From Planctomycetaceae bacterium (lineage in GTDB: Bacteria; Planctomycetota; Planctomycetia; Planctomycetales; Planctomycetaceae): DNA of 64,000 nt. Shown here one piece after another: positions 39,932 through 48,941 of the stretch. The DNA is taken from contig JAWKTX010000007.1 in assembly GCA_041398825.1 (NCBI GenBank), positions 62,001-126,000 on the forward strand. Reading direction: 5' to 3'. Within the stretch, counting starts at the first letter, position 1. Every line of letters begins with the position of its first letter. The position numbers were made by a program, and so were the translations under genes. The notes beneath the pieces were generated by a model. The model was not told the origin of the DNA, ran no database searches, and saw only the letters and a list, made by a program, of their open reading frames with translations.

Positions 39932-40560
39932 CATCACTGGTCGACGCGTTGTACGAGTTCTCGAACGCCCTGCTTGTGCCGGTGATCGCCTCACTCTTCG
40001 TGCTGGTGCTTTACTCACTGCTGGAAATCGGCGGTTCGCTGCGCGAATGGAGTGAGCGACGTCGCGTCAGGAACGCGTGGCAGGTTCATCAACGAGAACT
40101 CGTTGCCCGGAGCGTTTCATTCGATACCTCTGAGAACGCAAAGGCGGTCTATCCAGGATTGGTGGCAGTCTTTGTGAAGCGAACACTGGCCGATGGTGGA
40201 CTCCCGATCTTCGCGGAAAAGCATGCTCACGATGTGGAAATTGAATCTTCGGCGCGGCTTGCTCGTTTGAGCCTGCTGATCCGTGTGGGACCGATGCTCG
40301 GCCTGATGGGCACGCTGATTCCTCTGGGACCGGCGTTGATCGGGTTGACGGAATCCAACCTGACCGGAATGGCGGAGGACCTGGTCGTCGCCTTCAGCAC
40401 AACTGTGCTGGGTTTGCTGGTGGGCGGAGTTGCTTACGCGATCTGGCTTGCAAGACGCCAGTGGTACGCTCAGGACCTGGCCGACATGGACTTCCTGCTT
40501 CAGACCCTGTCCCTGAAAGAACCACCGACCGGTTTCGCCCACTCCACCGGAGAAACCTGA
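39928..40560 (+). CDS. MotA/TolQ/ExbB-family proton channel (HmuT-like)
   Basis: 210 residues. It has the ExbB/TolQ topology: one N-terminal helix (VPVIASLFVLVLYSLL), a cytoplasmic helical region and two further helices. The third-helix signature is recognisable: RVGPMLGLMGTLIPLGPAL, then FSTTVLGLLVGGVAYA. ExbB-type proteins form a proton-conducting stator with an ExbD-type partner and energise another protein. ATG 39928 overlaps the chelatase stop (ATGA), indicating tight coupling. The most natural partners are the chelatase before it and the DUF2149 protein after it. Confidence 0.9.
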   Translation: MTSLVDALYEFSNALLVPVIASLFVLVLYSLLEIGGSLREWSERRRVRNAWQVHQRELVARSVSFDTSENAKAVYPGLVAVFVKRTLADGGLPIFAEKHAHDVEIESSARLARLSLLIRVGPMLGLMGTLIPLGPALIGLTESNLTGMAEDLVVAFSTTVLGLLVGGVAYAIWLARRQWYAQDLADMDFLLQTLSLKEPPTGFAHSTGET

Positions 40561-40925
40561 TGGATCGACAACCACGGAACAGACAGAGGTACCAAAGACT
40601 GTTGCACGATGACGAACACGATCCACTGGCGGGAGTTTCGAATCTGTTTGACGTCGCCATGGTCTTTGCGGTCGCGCTGCTGATCGCGCTGTTTGCCCGA
40701 GTTCCGGCAAGCGATCTTCTGAGTTCGAGCAGAGAATCCCCGTCAGTCGATACGAAGGACCAGGAAGACTCGGTTCCCCGAGATGGCGATCAACTAAAAC
40801 AATTTCAAATCGGCGACCGCGAAGCCGGTGGCCGAGGAGAGCGTCTGGGCGTTGCCTATCGACTGCCATCGGGCGAAGTCATCTATGTCCCGGAACCCCA
40901 GTCAAAAGGTGAAGGGATGAAGTGA
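40560..40925 (+). CDS. DUF2149 family protein, ExbD-like (HmuU-like)
   Basis: 121 residues: a basic N-terminus, one membrane helix (LFDVAMVFAVALLIALFA), then a polar periplasmic part ending in AYRLPSGEVIYVPE, a typical DUF2149 end. Asp31 at the start of the helix is placed as the essential Asp in ExbD and TolR, so it may play the ExbD role beside the ExbB-like protein. The start overlaps the previous stop (TGATG). It is the last gene of the packed chelatase operon. Confidence 0.87.
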   Translation: MDRQPRNRQRYQRLLHDDEHDPLAGVSNLFDVAMVFAVALLIALFARVPASDLLSSSRESPSVDTKDQEDSVPRDGDQLKQFQIGDREAGGRGERLGVAYRLPSGEVIYVPEPQSKGEGMK

Positions 40926-41003
40926 GTTGCATTTTGATGGCTCCGGACCTGCCATCAGGCTTAATCCGCCTGCCCCGACATTCGATCCTGTGCCCTGAAA
41001 TCC

Positions 41004-41031
41004 TTCAACACCTCTACATTCAACACCTCTA
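41004..41031. repeat. Short 13-bp direct repeat
   Basis: TTCAACACCTCTA occurs at 41004-41016 and again at 41019-41031 with a two-base spacer. The second copy touches the stop of the minus-strand DUF1559 pseudogene. It lies in the narrow gap between two convergent genes and probably reflects slippage. Confidence 0.55.
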
Positions 41032-42168
41032 ATAGTCGCTGTCTGAGAGGGGAGTTTGGGGAACAAATCCGGTGAATCTCGGCTTCGAACCACCGGGGGT
41101 CAGCAGTTGCAGATACACCCGACGATCCACATCATCAGAAATGGATTTCACGCCGCCGTCACAAAATGCAAAATTGCAGACACCCGGGTGTCCGGAAGAA
41201 GGGAACGGCAAACCTTCTCCACCATCCTTCATCCGATTTGGAAGACCGTTGAGTCCGGAGGGAACAGGCGGATCGCTGAAGTTGGTATTATCCACGGCAG
41301 AGGTCTCGACTGGATAGACAAACGTGCAATTGTTTGGCGCAGGGTTGGACCATGTCCCCGAAACTCCTGCGTTCAGATTTTCTGCAAGAAGAAACGTGTT
41401 GGTCGCACCATCGTAGATGGTATGCATGGACTGACTGAAATTATCGCTGCGAACCTGGATCCACGAAACACCCGTGTCCTTATTGATCAGCTCGTCAATC
41501 TTATCCTGCTGCGGATCCGCACCTCCCCCGGGCGAGACGCCACTCTGATTCCAGTCCGCAGGAATGTTTACGTAGTGATGCATCTGTGATTCGAAAGGAT
41601 TCTGGCTGGCAGCAATCCGCGAAGAATATGCATCCAGATTAACCATGTTTGCATAGCCACTGTTGATGACGTAGCTCAGGCCACCCGGTTACCCAAACGC
41701 TGACTGGTCATCAGGACAGGCCAGCACAGCCAGATGCGTGCGAGCGAGGGGGAAGTTATTGCCACCAAACGGCGGAGCAGCCGGATCCCAACGATCTGCC
41801 AGGTCACGGCGATCCAGTTCCGGCAGACATGTCACAACCCAGTTCACCCCACCCAGCGGGGAACATTCGACTTGATGTGGAGTTGGATTGGTCACGCCCG
41901 GAGGAAGAATCGGGGTGTATTTTCCGTAGGCCGGAATCTTGTCCTTACCGCGAGTTGTATTGGACATGATTGCAACCGCAATGTTGCGCAGATTATTCTG
42001 ACATTGTGTACGACGGGCCGCTTCTCTTGCCTGCTGAATGGCCGGCAGTATCAGGGCCATCAGAGTCGCAATGATCGAAATGACAACCAACAACTCGATC
42101 AACGTAAAACCAACCCGACGCCCCACTTTACGTATGCCGCGCAAACCAACCTTCTTCATTTCCATCAC
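41029..42168 (-). pseudogene. DUF1559 pilin-like protein interrupted by an in-frame TAA
   Basis: Two pieces lie in the same frame: 42168-41692 encodes the prepilin-like N-terminus (VGFTLIELLVVISIIATL, REAARRTQCQNNLR) to DDQSAFG, and 41688-41029 continues PGGLSYVINSGYANMVNL to a normal DUF1559 end (FAFCDGGVKSISDDVDRRVY). Only the TAA at 41689-41691 separates them, so the intact protein would have about 379 residues. CAA (Gln) to TAA is the simplest origin. It could be a true nonsense mutation, an assembly error, or unusual readthrough. An AUG after the stop lies within the gene, but a product from there would lack the export signal. Confidence 0.88.
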
Positions 42169-42559
42169 TCCTGACGAACACGCAATCTAATCCCTGGGCA
42201 GGTGGGAACTATCTAACCCGTAACGAGCGTTGCCCCGGAAGTTCCGTAAGGATTCTGAATTTTCTTTCAGGATTGAATCGGGCCAGTCAGAACAGAATCT
42301 CCCGCTGTTGGTTGAACTGGTCGCGGTTAATTCCAATTCATGGTGCGGGACCTCTCTGCCACACAATTTCCTCGCCAGCTGCACCAAGAAGTTTTGCAGC
42401 ACGCAGTGGTGGGGATTCTGATCCCTGAACACACCCCTCCTTACTTTCGCATTCCGAATGATTCTGGCAGAAAACGCCACCGTGTATCCGACCATACACA
42501 AGGGGATGCAATCGCGTAGTCGGGGCCCTTAGGGAGAACAATGAACCCATGCAGAGCCG
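42169..42559. other. Intergenic region upstream of the broken DUF1559 gene
   Basis: About 390 bases between divergently transcribed genes. Both promoters are expected here. Frames on either strand are short and lack signals; no terminator, repeat or RNA gene was recognised. Confidence 0.4.
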
Positions 42560-42598
42560 TTGGAGCGAACGACCTGTCATTTCCTGATTGACGGGCAC

Positions 42599-43079
42599 AT
42601 GCTGATCCCTCTGCTGTCCAACACGCTGGTCTACAGACTCGTGGGCCATCTTAACTGGCGCGTTCTGGATCGGGTGACATTTCTCTACGACGCTCGCAGC
42701 CTGTTCTCCGATTTGGCCGGGACGTCATTTTTACTTCCGTTGATCACCACTCTGATCGTGGTCCCGGTGATTCGCCGACTGGCAAAGAGAGGACTGTTGA
42801 TCAATGTGTTCCGGCCAAAGCTCATGCCGGGCTTCTTCACCACTCGCTGTGCTGCTTCCATGTTTCGACGGATCCAGTGGCTACGCAGTCAGGGCGTCAC
42901 TGTTCAGGCGACGGTATTCGGTGTCGTATCGACACGGCTTTCTCTACCGATCGCGTCTTTCTGGTTGTCAGCTTTGCTGGAAAGCGGGACGAGCGTGGCC
43001 GCTGCCATCGGTTTCAAAGTGCTGCTTGCAGATCCTGGCTGGACTCATCGTGACACCGATGATTGCCATCCTAACGTGA
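42599..43079 (+). CDS. Hypothetical membrane protein, probably frameshifted
   Basis: Hydrophobic N-terminal half (LLSNTLVYRLVGHLNW, TSFLLPLITTLIVVPVIRRL) and a helix-rich C-terminal half (IASFWLSALLESGTSVAAAI). Near 43030 the first frame turns polar (ADPGWTHRDTDD) and ends at 43108, whereas another frame carries on with a natural last helix, LAGLIVTPMIAILT, and stops at 43079. A one- or two-base indel at about 43025-43040 would join them. Family unknown. ATG 42560 is an alternative start, with 13 further residues. Confidence 0.45.
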
Positions 43080-43135
43080 CGCACATCCAACCACCTGAAT
43101 CGCGATAGGAATTCGATGCCAGGGCGTCCTGAACA

Positions 43136-44131
43136 TTAGTCATCCGCCACGATGAGCCCCAGACGCTGCAGTTTACCACGGCATTCGTCGCGTTCCCGAC
43201 TTCGCTGTAGACTGGCCCAGGCAGGGTCCTGAGCAGACAGGAACTGTTCTTCCGTGAATGGAGGTGACGTCCCGGCTGTTGCAGCGTTGGCTGTCAGTCG
43301 CTGGATCACACCGATGTCCAGTCGAGTCAGAAACATCGCCTGCATACGGTAATCGAGGAAAGCCTCCCAGACGACGGGAAACAGCGGCTTCACAATCTGC
43401 TCACCAATGGCGGTTGCATAGTTCCGGATCTCAAGCTGAGCATGGCTATCCATTCGCAGTGCGAGGAAGTGCAGCAGATTGTGAAGGTCGATTTTCCAGT
43501 AGGCCTCCGTGTACGTTGCCAGTGGCAGGTCCTTGCGGGCCTGTTCGCGCGCGACACCTGATTCGATGCGGCTTTGGTAGACATTACGCATCTGCGTCTG
43601 CAGATCGGACTCCTGGTCGGTCAATTGCTGGCCAAGGTCAACAGGCAGGGCATCTCCACTTCCCTGGCGATTAGATTCCGCCTGAGTGCGCCATTCTTCC
43701 GGTGTGGTTGTCTGGGCGGCGTCTATGGCCAGAGAATACCGTGTGCTGTATTCGTTGATATTAGCAGTACGGTGGCGCACCCATTGGCGCCAGCAATCCA
43801 TGGGGACGCGAACCAGAAACTTGATTTCGGCCATCTCGAAAGGCGTTGTATGCCGGTGTCTGAGCAGGTACCGAATCAGAGTTCGATCGTCACTGACTTT
43901 TTTCGTACCTTCGCCATAGCTGACTCGTGCCGCCTGCACCACACTACTATCATCACCCATCACATCGACCAGGCACACGAAGCCGTCATCCAGCACCGGA
44001 AACTTCTTCCATCGCAGGTCATTCACCAGGGCAATTCGGTCACCGGCGGGATCGGCAGAATCAGTGGTCATTTCACTCTCGCAGGTCATTTCAATCGAAG
44101 TCGGCACAACGGTACACTCTGAGGCACTCAA
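43136..44131 (-). CDS. thyX: FAD-dependent thymidylate synthase ThyX
   Basis: 331 residues. ThyX methylates dUMP using methylenetetrahydrofolate and reduced FAD. The ThyX motif is RHRTANINEYSTRYS near residue 117, preceded by RHRHTTPFEMAEIKF, the region where FAD and dUMP bind. The protein is longer than many ThyX proteins, as usual in some phyla, and has a polar N-terminal leader before about residue 35, so the true start may be internal. No thyA is nearby, so this is probably the cell's route to dTMP. Confidence 0.96.
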   Translation of the reverse strand: MSASECTVVPTSIEMTCESEMTTDSADPAGDRIALVNDLRWKKFPVLDDGFVCLVDVMGDDSSVVQAARVSYGEGTKKVSDDRTLIRYLLRHRHTTPFEMAEIKFLVRVPMDCWRQWVRHRTANINEYSTRYSLAIDAAQTTTPEEWRTQAESNRQGSGDALPVDLGQQLTDQESDLQTQMRNVYQSRIESGVAREQARKDLPLATYTEAYWKIDLHNLLHFLALRMDSHAQLEIRNYATAIGEQIVKPLFPVVWEAFLDYRMQAMFLTRLDIGVIQRLTANAATAGTSPPFTEEQFLSAQDPAWASLQRSRERDECRGKLQRLGLIVADD

Positions 44132-44191
44132 AGCGCGAGAAGGTTAACAAACAGACCAGCGCCTGCCCATCGCTCGCAGGGACCACAAGAA

Positions 44192-44677
44192 ATGTTCTAC
44201 ACGATTCTCGATGAAACGCCGGTTGGACGCCTTCTTATTGCCGGAGACGATGAAGGGCTGAGGCACGTTCAGTTCCTGAAGGCTGAGGATTCCTCAAATA
44301 TCCCTGTGAACTGGGAAGAAAACGTCAAAAAACTTCGCGAACCAATTCGACAATTGAAACTGTATTTCACCGGAAAGCTCAGACAATTCAGCCTGCCTCT
44401 GGCAGGTGAAGGAACGGAATTCCAGAAAAAAGTCTGGGCAGCACTGTGCGACGTACCCTTCGGCGAAACAGCAAGTTACGGAGAAATTGCCGCTGCCATC
44501 AGAAAACCAACGGCATCGCGCGCTGTGGGAATGGCTAACGGTCGCAACCCCATTTCGATTATTGTTCCCTGCCATAGAATCATCGGGGCCAGCGGAAAAC
44601 TTGTTGGTTACGGTGGCGGACTGGAGAATAAGAAAACCCTGCTTCGACATGAAGGAGCGACAGGCTGGAGTATCTGA
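44192..44677 (+). CDS. ogt: Methylated-DNA-[protein]-cysteine S-methyltransferase
   Basis: 161 residues. It removes O6-alkyl groups from guanine onto its own cysteine. The active-site motif IVPCHRIIG is intact (Cys127), with the upstream helix-turn-helix region GETASYGEIAAAI and the conserved RAVGMANGRNP. Length and lack of an AraC-like domain fit Ogt/MGMT rather than Ada. ATG 44192 is divergent from thyX, 60 bases away. Confidence 0.95.
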   Translation: MFYTILDETPVGRLLIAGDDEGLRHVQFLKAEDSSNIPVNWEENVKKLREPIRQLKLYFTGKLRQFSLPLAGEGTEFQKKVWAALCDVPFGETASYGEIAAAIRKPTASRAVGMANGRNPISIIVPCHRIIGASGKLVGYGGGLENKKTLLRHEGATGWSI

Positions 44678-45093
44678 GGGAAATTGGATCGAGTTTACGT
44701 TCGATTGCTGCCCCAACAGCCTGTTGAAAAGAAACACAAGAGTCACCCGATGCATTAGCGAGAAACAATTGCACGGGTTTGCAGAGGCCAGCGATCCCTC
44801 GCTCACGCGTCGGTGGCTTTTTCAATGGACAAATAAGTTCGACCGCAATCGATATCGAACGACTCGGATGCGACAGAAGCATCACAGATGCCGGTAGAAA
44901 AAGTCGAATTTCGGGACAAAAACCGAACCGGAATGGAATCACACGTGAATGGAATCCTGCCTGCAGCAAACTGAAATCGCGTCTGAAACTCTCAGGCGGC
45001 CCGGGTTCCCGGTACTTCGTGTTCCGGCTCCTTACCGGCGTCTCAAGAGCTCCGGACACTCTTTCAATGGACTGCTGAACACATGAATCGACC
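44678..45093. other. Intergenic region without a supported gene
   Basis: 416 bases between the methyltransferase and acyltransferase genes, both on the plus strand. Frames are short and low in protein-like features. Nothing resembling an RNA gene or terminator was recognised. Confidence 0.4.
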
Positions 45094-46506
45094 ATGACAG
45101 ACACTGGCCCAATTTCAAACCCGGACAGACAGCCATTGTTTCCACTAAAGCTGTCAGACTTCGAGTACTACATGTTCGCGGATGATCGCCCTTCGCATCC
45201 CATGGTGTTTGCGATGACAGTGGCGGTCGCTGGTGAATTGCGAAGAAAAGAGCTGACTCTGGCGATCAACGACTCGATCAGGGACAACCCACTGCTCGCC
45301 TGCCTGATCGCGGATACAGCGGACCAGGGATGGAGCTGGGTACCACTCGAATCACACACGCCGGCCGTTGAATGGAATCATTTCGCGCAAACGGAGGATT
45401 TTTCTGAGGTCTCAGCACGTATCATCGATCTCACCCAAAGCGCCGGACTGGAAGTTCAGGTGGATGCCACTCCGAATGCAGCGAGAATTGTCTTCCATCT
45501 CCATCACGCCTGCTGCGATGGAATCGGGGCACTGCAATTCATTGGTGAAGTCATGGCACGATACGGTTGCTTCACCGCTGGGCCCGATGATAAACGACCG
45601 CAGTTTGTACCGCGCAACATTGAACAATTGCGTCTTCGCAATCAATTCAGTTCGGCGGGCACTCAAAGGAGCCGAATCGGACGAATTTCGCGAGCTGTTG
45701 CAAAAGTCTCAAGACTGCTGCTTCGACGACCCGTCACACTGATGAAGGTCAGCAACGTCTCTGACGCCGCGAACCAGCATGACAGGGCTACTGCCGGCAT
45801 CCTCCGATTTGCTGAACTTCCATCGGAATTCACGCGGGGCCTGTCAATTGCCGCACAGAAACAAAAGGTTTCGGTGAACGACCTCTGCATTCTGGAAATG
45901 CTGCTCCTCATCCACGACTGGCGGGAATCACAGGGTGATCTCAGCGGTCGATCCTGGCTTCGAGTCGCAGTGCCGCTCAGCATGCGATCGAAAGAACACG
46001 AAGCGATGCCGGCGGCGAATCTTGTCAGCTACGCATTTGTTACGCGTCGCGCGTCCGAGTGCCGCGATCCGAACCAGCTGATTGCTTCGATTCATGAACA
46101 AACCGGAGACCTGCTTTTCATGAGAGAAGGTATCGTTGCACTGAAGTGCCTCAGATTCTTCCGCTCAGTTCCTCTGGGAATGAAAATGTTTCTGGAACTG
46201 AAATCCTGCTTTTGCACCGTGGTGCTGGCCAATGTCGGAACCATTCGACGGCGATTCGAAGGACGATTTCCCACGGAAGATGGACTTTGGAAAGCTGGTA
46301 ACGTTCGCATCACATCCATCAACGGCGCCGCACCGGTTCGAAGAAACACCCATGTCGCTGTCAGCATCGGAGACTACGGCGGAATGCTTCGAATCAATCT
46401 GCGAGCCGACAATCATGTGATGACGCCGGAGCAGGCCAGCCAGTTCCTGTCGGAATACGTCGGGCGACTGACGGTGGTCGCCGGGCCCCATTGTTCAGAC
46501 CCCTGA
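45094..46506 (+). CDS. Condensation/wax-ester-synthase-like acyltransferase
   Basis: 470 residues. The HHxxxDG catalytic motif is FHLHHACCDGIGALQFIGEV, the His-His-x-x-x-Asp-Gly of wax ester synthase/DGAT and of condensation and Pap-type acyltransferases. The N-terminal part (LSDFEYYMFADDRPSHPMVF) resembles the opening of the WS/DGAT group, and the C-terminal part has NVGTIRRRFEGRFP. It probably acylates an alcohol, thiol or polyketide; substrate unknown. ATG 45094 is the natural start. Confidence 0.88.
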   Translation: MTDTGPISNPDRQPLFPLKLSDFEYYMFADDRPSHPMVFAMTVAVAGELRRKELTLAINDSIRDNPLLACLIADTADQGWSWVPLESHTPAVEWNHFAQTEDFSEVSARIIDLTQSAGLEVQVDATPNAARIVFHLHHACCDGIGALQFIGEVMARYGCFTAGPDDKRPQFVPRNIEQLRLRNQFSSAGTQRSRIGRISRAVAKVSRLLLRRPVTLMKVSNVSDAANQHDRATAGILRFAELPSEFTRGLSIAAQKQKVSVNDLCILEMLLLIHDWRESQGDLSGRSWLRVAVPLSMRSKEHEAMPAANLVSYAFVTRRASECRDPNQLIASIHEQTGDLLFMREGIVALKCLRFFRSVPLGMKMFLELKSCFCTVVLANVGTIRRRFEGRFPTEDGLWKAGNVRITSINGAAPVRRNTHVAVSIGDYGGMLRINLRADNHVMTPEQASQFLSEYVGRLTVVAGPHCSDP

Positions 46507-46700
46507 ACCTCAGAATCTGCACCACGCATTCGTGAGAAACTCTTGTTCTCATCGATTGCGAGGCCCATAGTCGATGCCATAATGGGTCGACGCTTATGCG
46601 TGACCAACCGCCATCCATCATTCATGGGAACAAGCGGGCAAACCGAATGGAGGGTCACTGCTGGTTCGTCGCTGCCCCAGAGAAAAGAAAGCCGTGCTGC

Positions 46701-47657
46701 GTGCAAAAAATTCGCGTTATCGATTCACACACCGGTGGAGAACCCACGCGGATTATCATTGAAGGAGGTCCGGATCTGGGGCCGGGCTCTCTGGCTGACC
46801 AGAGGCAGCGATTTCGTGATCAGTTCGACCATGTTCGTTCCGCAGTGAACAATGAACCTCGAGGATCGGATTTCCTCGTGGGAGGGCTGCTTTGTGAGCC
46901 GTCCGCCAGCGACTGTTCTGTCGGCGTCATCTTTTTCAATAACGCAGGCTACATCAACATGTGCGGACACGGCACTATCGGTTTGATGGTGACCCTGAAC
47001 TGGCTAGGAAAACTGAAACCGGGATCACATCGCATCGATACGCCGGTCGGCGTGGTGACGGCAACCCTTCTGGATGATCACCGAGTCGCACTGCAGAACG
47101 TACCTTCGTATCGTTTTCGCAAGGACGTTCCTGTTTTCGTACCGGGGCATGGCGAAATTACCGGAGATATTGCGTGGGGTGGTAACTGGTTCTTTCTTGT
47201 CAGCGAACATGGGCAGCAACTGGAACTCAGTCGGGCCTCGCAACTGTCCGATTTCACGTTGCGCATTCGCGCCGCCCTGGAAGCCGGCGGTATCACGGGT
47301 GAAGATGGCGGCGTCATTGATCACATTGAATTATTCTCTCCCGTAGAAACAGGAGAGGCCGACAGCCGAAACTTCGTCATGTGCCCGGGTGGAGCCTACG
47401 ACAGATCTCCGTGCGGAACCGGTACCAGTGCAAAATTAGCCTGCCTTGCTGCAGACGGAAAACTTCAGGCAGGCCAGGTCTGGCGGCAACAAAGTATCGT
47501 TGGCAGCATTTTTGAAGGTTCATTTGAACCAGCGAAAGAAGCTGACGTTTCAACAAGACACATCATTCCAACCATCATCGGCTCCGCGTGGGTCACTGGT
47601 GATTGCACATTCTTCCTGGATCCATCGGACCCGTTTCGAGCGGGCATACGTTCATGA
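46701..47657 (+). CDS. Proline racemase-family enzyme, likely 4-hydroxyproline 2-epimerase
   Basis: 318 residues from GTG 46701. Both catalytic cysteines are present: MCGHGTIG near residue 90 and SPCGTGTSA near 237; a Thr in the second place would mean a dehydratase instead. The N-terminus RVIDSHTGGEPTR is family-typical. It probably interconverts trans-4-hydroxy-L-proline and cis-4-hydroxy-D-proline. The stop overlaps the next gene, an FAD-dependent oxidase, in an ATGA arrangement, which fits a D-hydroxyproline oxidase step. ATG 46647 is an alternative start. Confidence 0.9.
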   Translation: MQKIRVIDSHTGGEPTRIIIEGGPDLGPGSLADQRQRFRDQFDHVRSAVNNEPRGSDFLVGGLLCEPSASDCSVGVIFFNNAGYINMCGHGTIGLMVTLNWLGKLKPGSHRIDTPVGVVTATLLDDHRVALQNVPSYRFRKDVPVFVPGHGEITGDIAWGGNWFFLVSEHGQQLELSRASQLSDFTLRIRAALEAGGITGEDGGVIDHIELFSPVETGEADSRNFVMCPGGAYDRSPCGTGTSAKLACLAADGKLQAGQVWRQQSIVGSIFEGSFEPAKEADVSTRHIIPTIIGSAWVTGDCTFFLDPSDPFRAGIRS

Positions 47658-48940
47658 CACACAGCACAAATGACACGTCTTCAAATGTGTCCGGCCAGGC
47701 AAAACACACCGTCATCATCGGCGGCGGCATTATCGGCGCGTTCGCAGCCTATTACCTGCGACAAACCGGACGACGGGTCACTATCTGCGAACGAAGTTGG
47801 TTTGGATCGGCTGCCTCGCACGGCAATTGCGGCTACGTCAGCCCAAGTCACGTGCTGCCGCTTTGTCGGCCCGGCCAGATTATGAATGGGTTGAAAGGCC
47901 TTTTCAGCACTCAAAGAGCGCTACGTATTCAACCACGACTGTCGCCATCATTCTGGTCGTGGATGCTGAAATTCGCTTCTCGCTGTAACGAGCAGGATGC
48001 ACTGGAAGCCGGAAAGTCTCGCCATGCTCTGCTGCAGTCGGCTGCGTCGCTTTACCGTCAGGTGATTCGAGACGAAAATCTGAACGTGGAATGGACCGAA
48101 GATGGTCTGCTGTTTGTTTTTCGCGACCAGCATGAATTCGATCACTATCGATCCATCGACAAATGGCTTTCGGAGAACTTTGGTATTCGGGCCGACGCAA
48201 TTGAAGGAAGCGAAGCCCTGACATCACTTGAACCGGCCCTGAAGCCAGGACTGGCCGGCGCGTGGCACTACAAGATCGATGCTCACCTGAGACCCGACAA
48301 ATTGATGAGTGAATTAAAGCGGCTGCTGCTGAAGAATGGTGTGAAAATCGAAGAGCAATGCCCGGTCGACGGATTTGTTATGGACCGCGGCAGAGCGACA
48401 GCAGTTCGAACACCAGCAGAGAACATCGCTGCCGATGAATTTGTTGTCTGCACGGGCTCCTGGACTCCATTTCTGAACAAAGAACTGGGATGCAGTATCC
48501 CGATCCAGCCCGGCAAAGGCTATTCCATTACGATGGCAAGGCCTGCACGATGTCCGCGATATCCGATGATTCTGGAAGAATGTCATGTCGCGATCACACC
48601 ATTCCACGAAGGTTATCGAGTCGGAAGCACCATGGAATTTGCAGGTTACGACACCTCGCTCAACCCAAGGCGGCTCAGCTATCTGCGAACTGGCGCATCG
48701 CAGTATCTGCACGAACCTACTGCCGAGCCCGTTGAAGAAGAATGGTACGGCTGGCGTCCCATGACATGGGATGGCAAACCTTATATTGATCGTTCGCCCC
48801 GATTCGAGAACGTCTGGGTGGCAGCCGGACACAACATGCTGGGCATCTCAATGGGACCTTCAACCGGAAAGCTCATCGCCGAGTTACTTGATGGGACGCC
48901 GACTCACATTGACATCTCTCCCTTCAGGATCGGCAGGTAA
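47654..48940 (+). CDS. FAD-dependent D-amino-acid oxidase/dehydrogenase (DadA-like)
   Basis: 428 residues. The dinucleotide fold TVIIGGGIIGAFAAYYLRQT is at residues 18-37, with DAO-family motifs later (GYVSPSHVLP near 58 and WYGWRPMTWDGKPYID near 370). It resembles the small subunit of D-amino-acid dehydrogenases. The start overlaps the epimerase stop, and together these fit the first two steps of hydroxyproline breakdown: epimerisation, then oxidation of the D-form to pyrroline-4-hydroxy-2-carboxylate. The later deaminase and semialdehyde dehydrogenase genes are not adjacent. Confidence 0.9.
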   Translation: MTHSTNDTSSNVSGQAKHTVIIGGGIIGAFAAYYLRQTGRRVTICERSWFGSAASHGNCGYVSPSHVLPLCRPGQIMNGLKGLFSTQRALRIQPRLSPSFWSWMLKFASRCNEQDALEAGKSRHALLQSAASLYRQVIRDENLNVEWTEDGLLFVFRDQHEFDHYRSIDKWLSENFGIRADAIEGSEALTSLEPALKPGLAGAWHYKIDAHLRPDKLMSELKRLLLKNGVKIEEQCPVDGFVMDRGRATAVRTPAENIAADEFVVCTGSWTPFLNKELGCSIPIQPGKGYSITMARPARCPRYPMILEECHVAITPFHEGYRVGSTMEFAGYDTSLNPRRLSYLRTGASQYLHEPTAEPVEEEWYGWRPMTWDGKPYIDRSPRFENVWVAAGHNMLGISMGPSTGKLIAELLDGTPTHIDISPFRIGR

Positions 48941-48941
48941 C

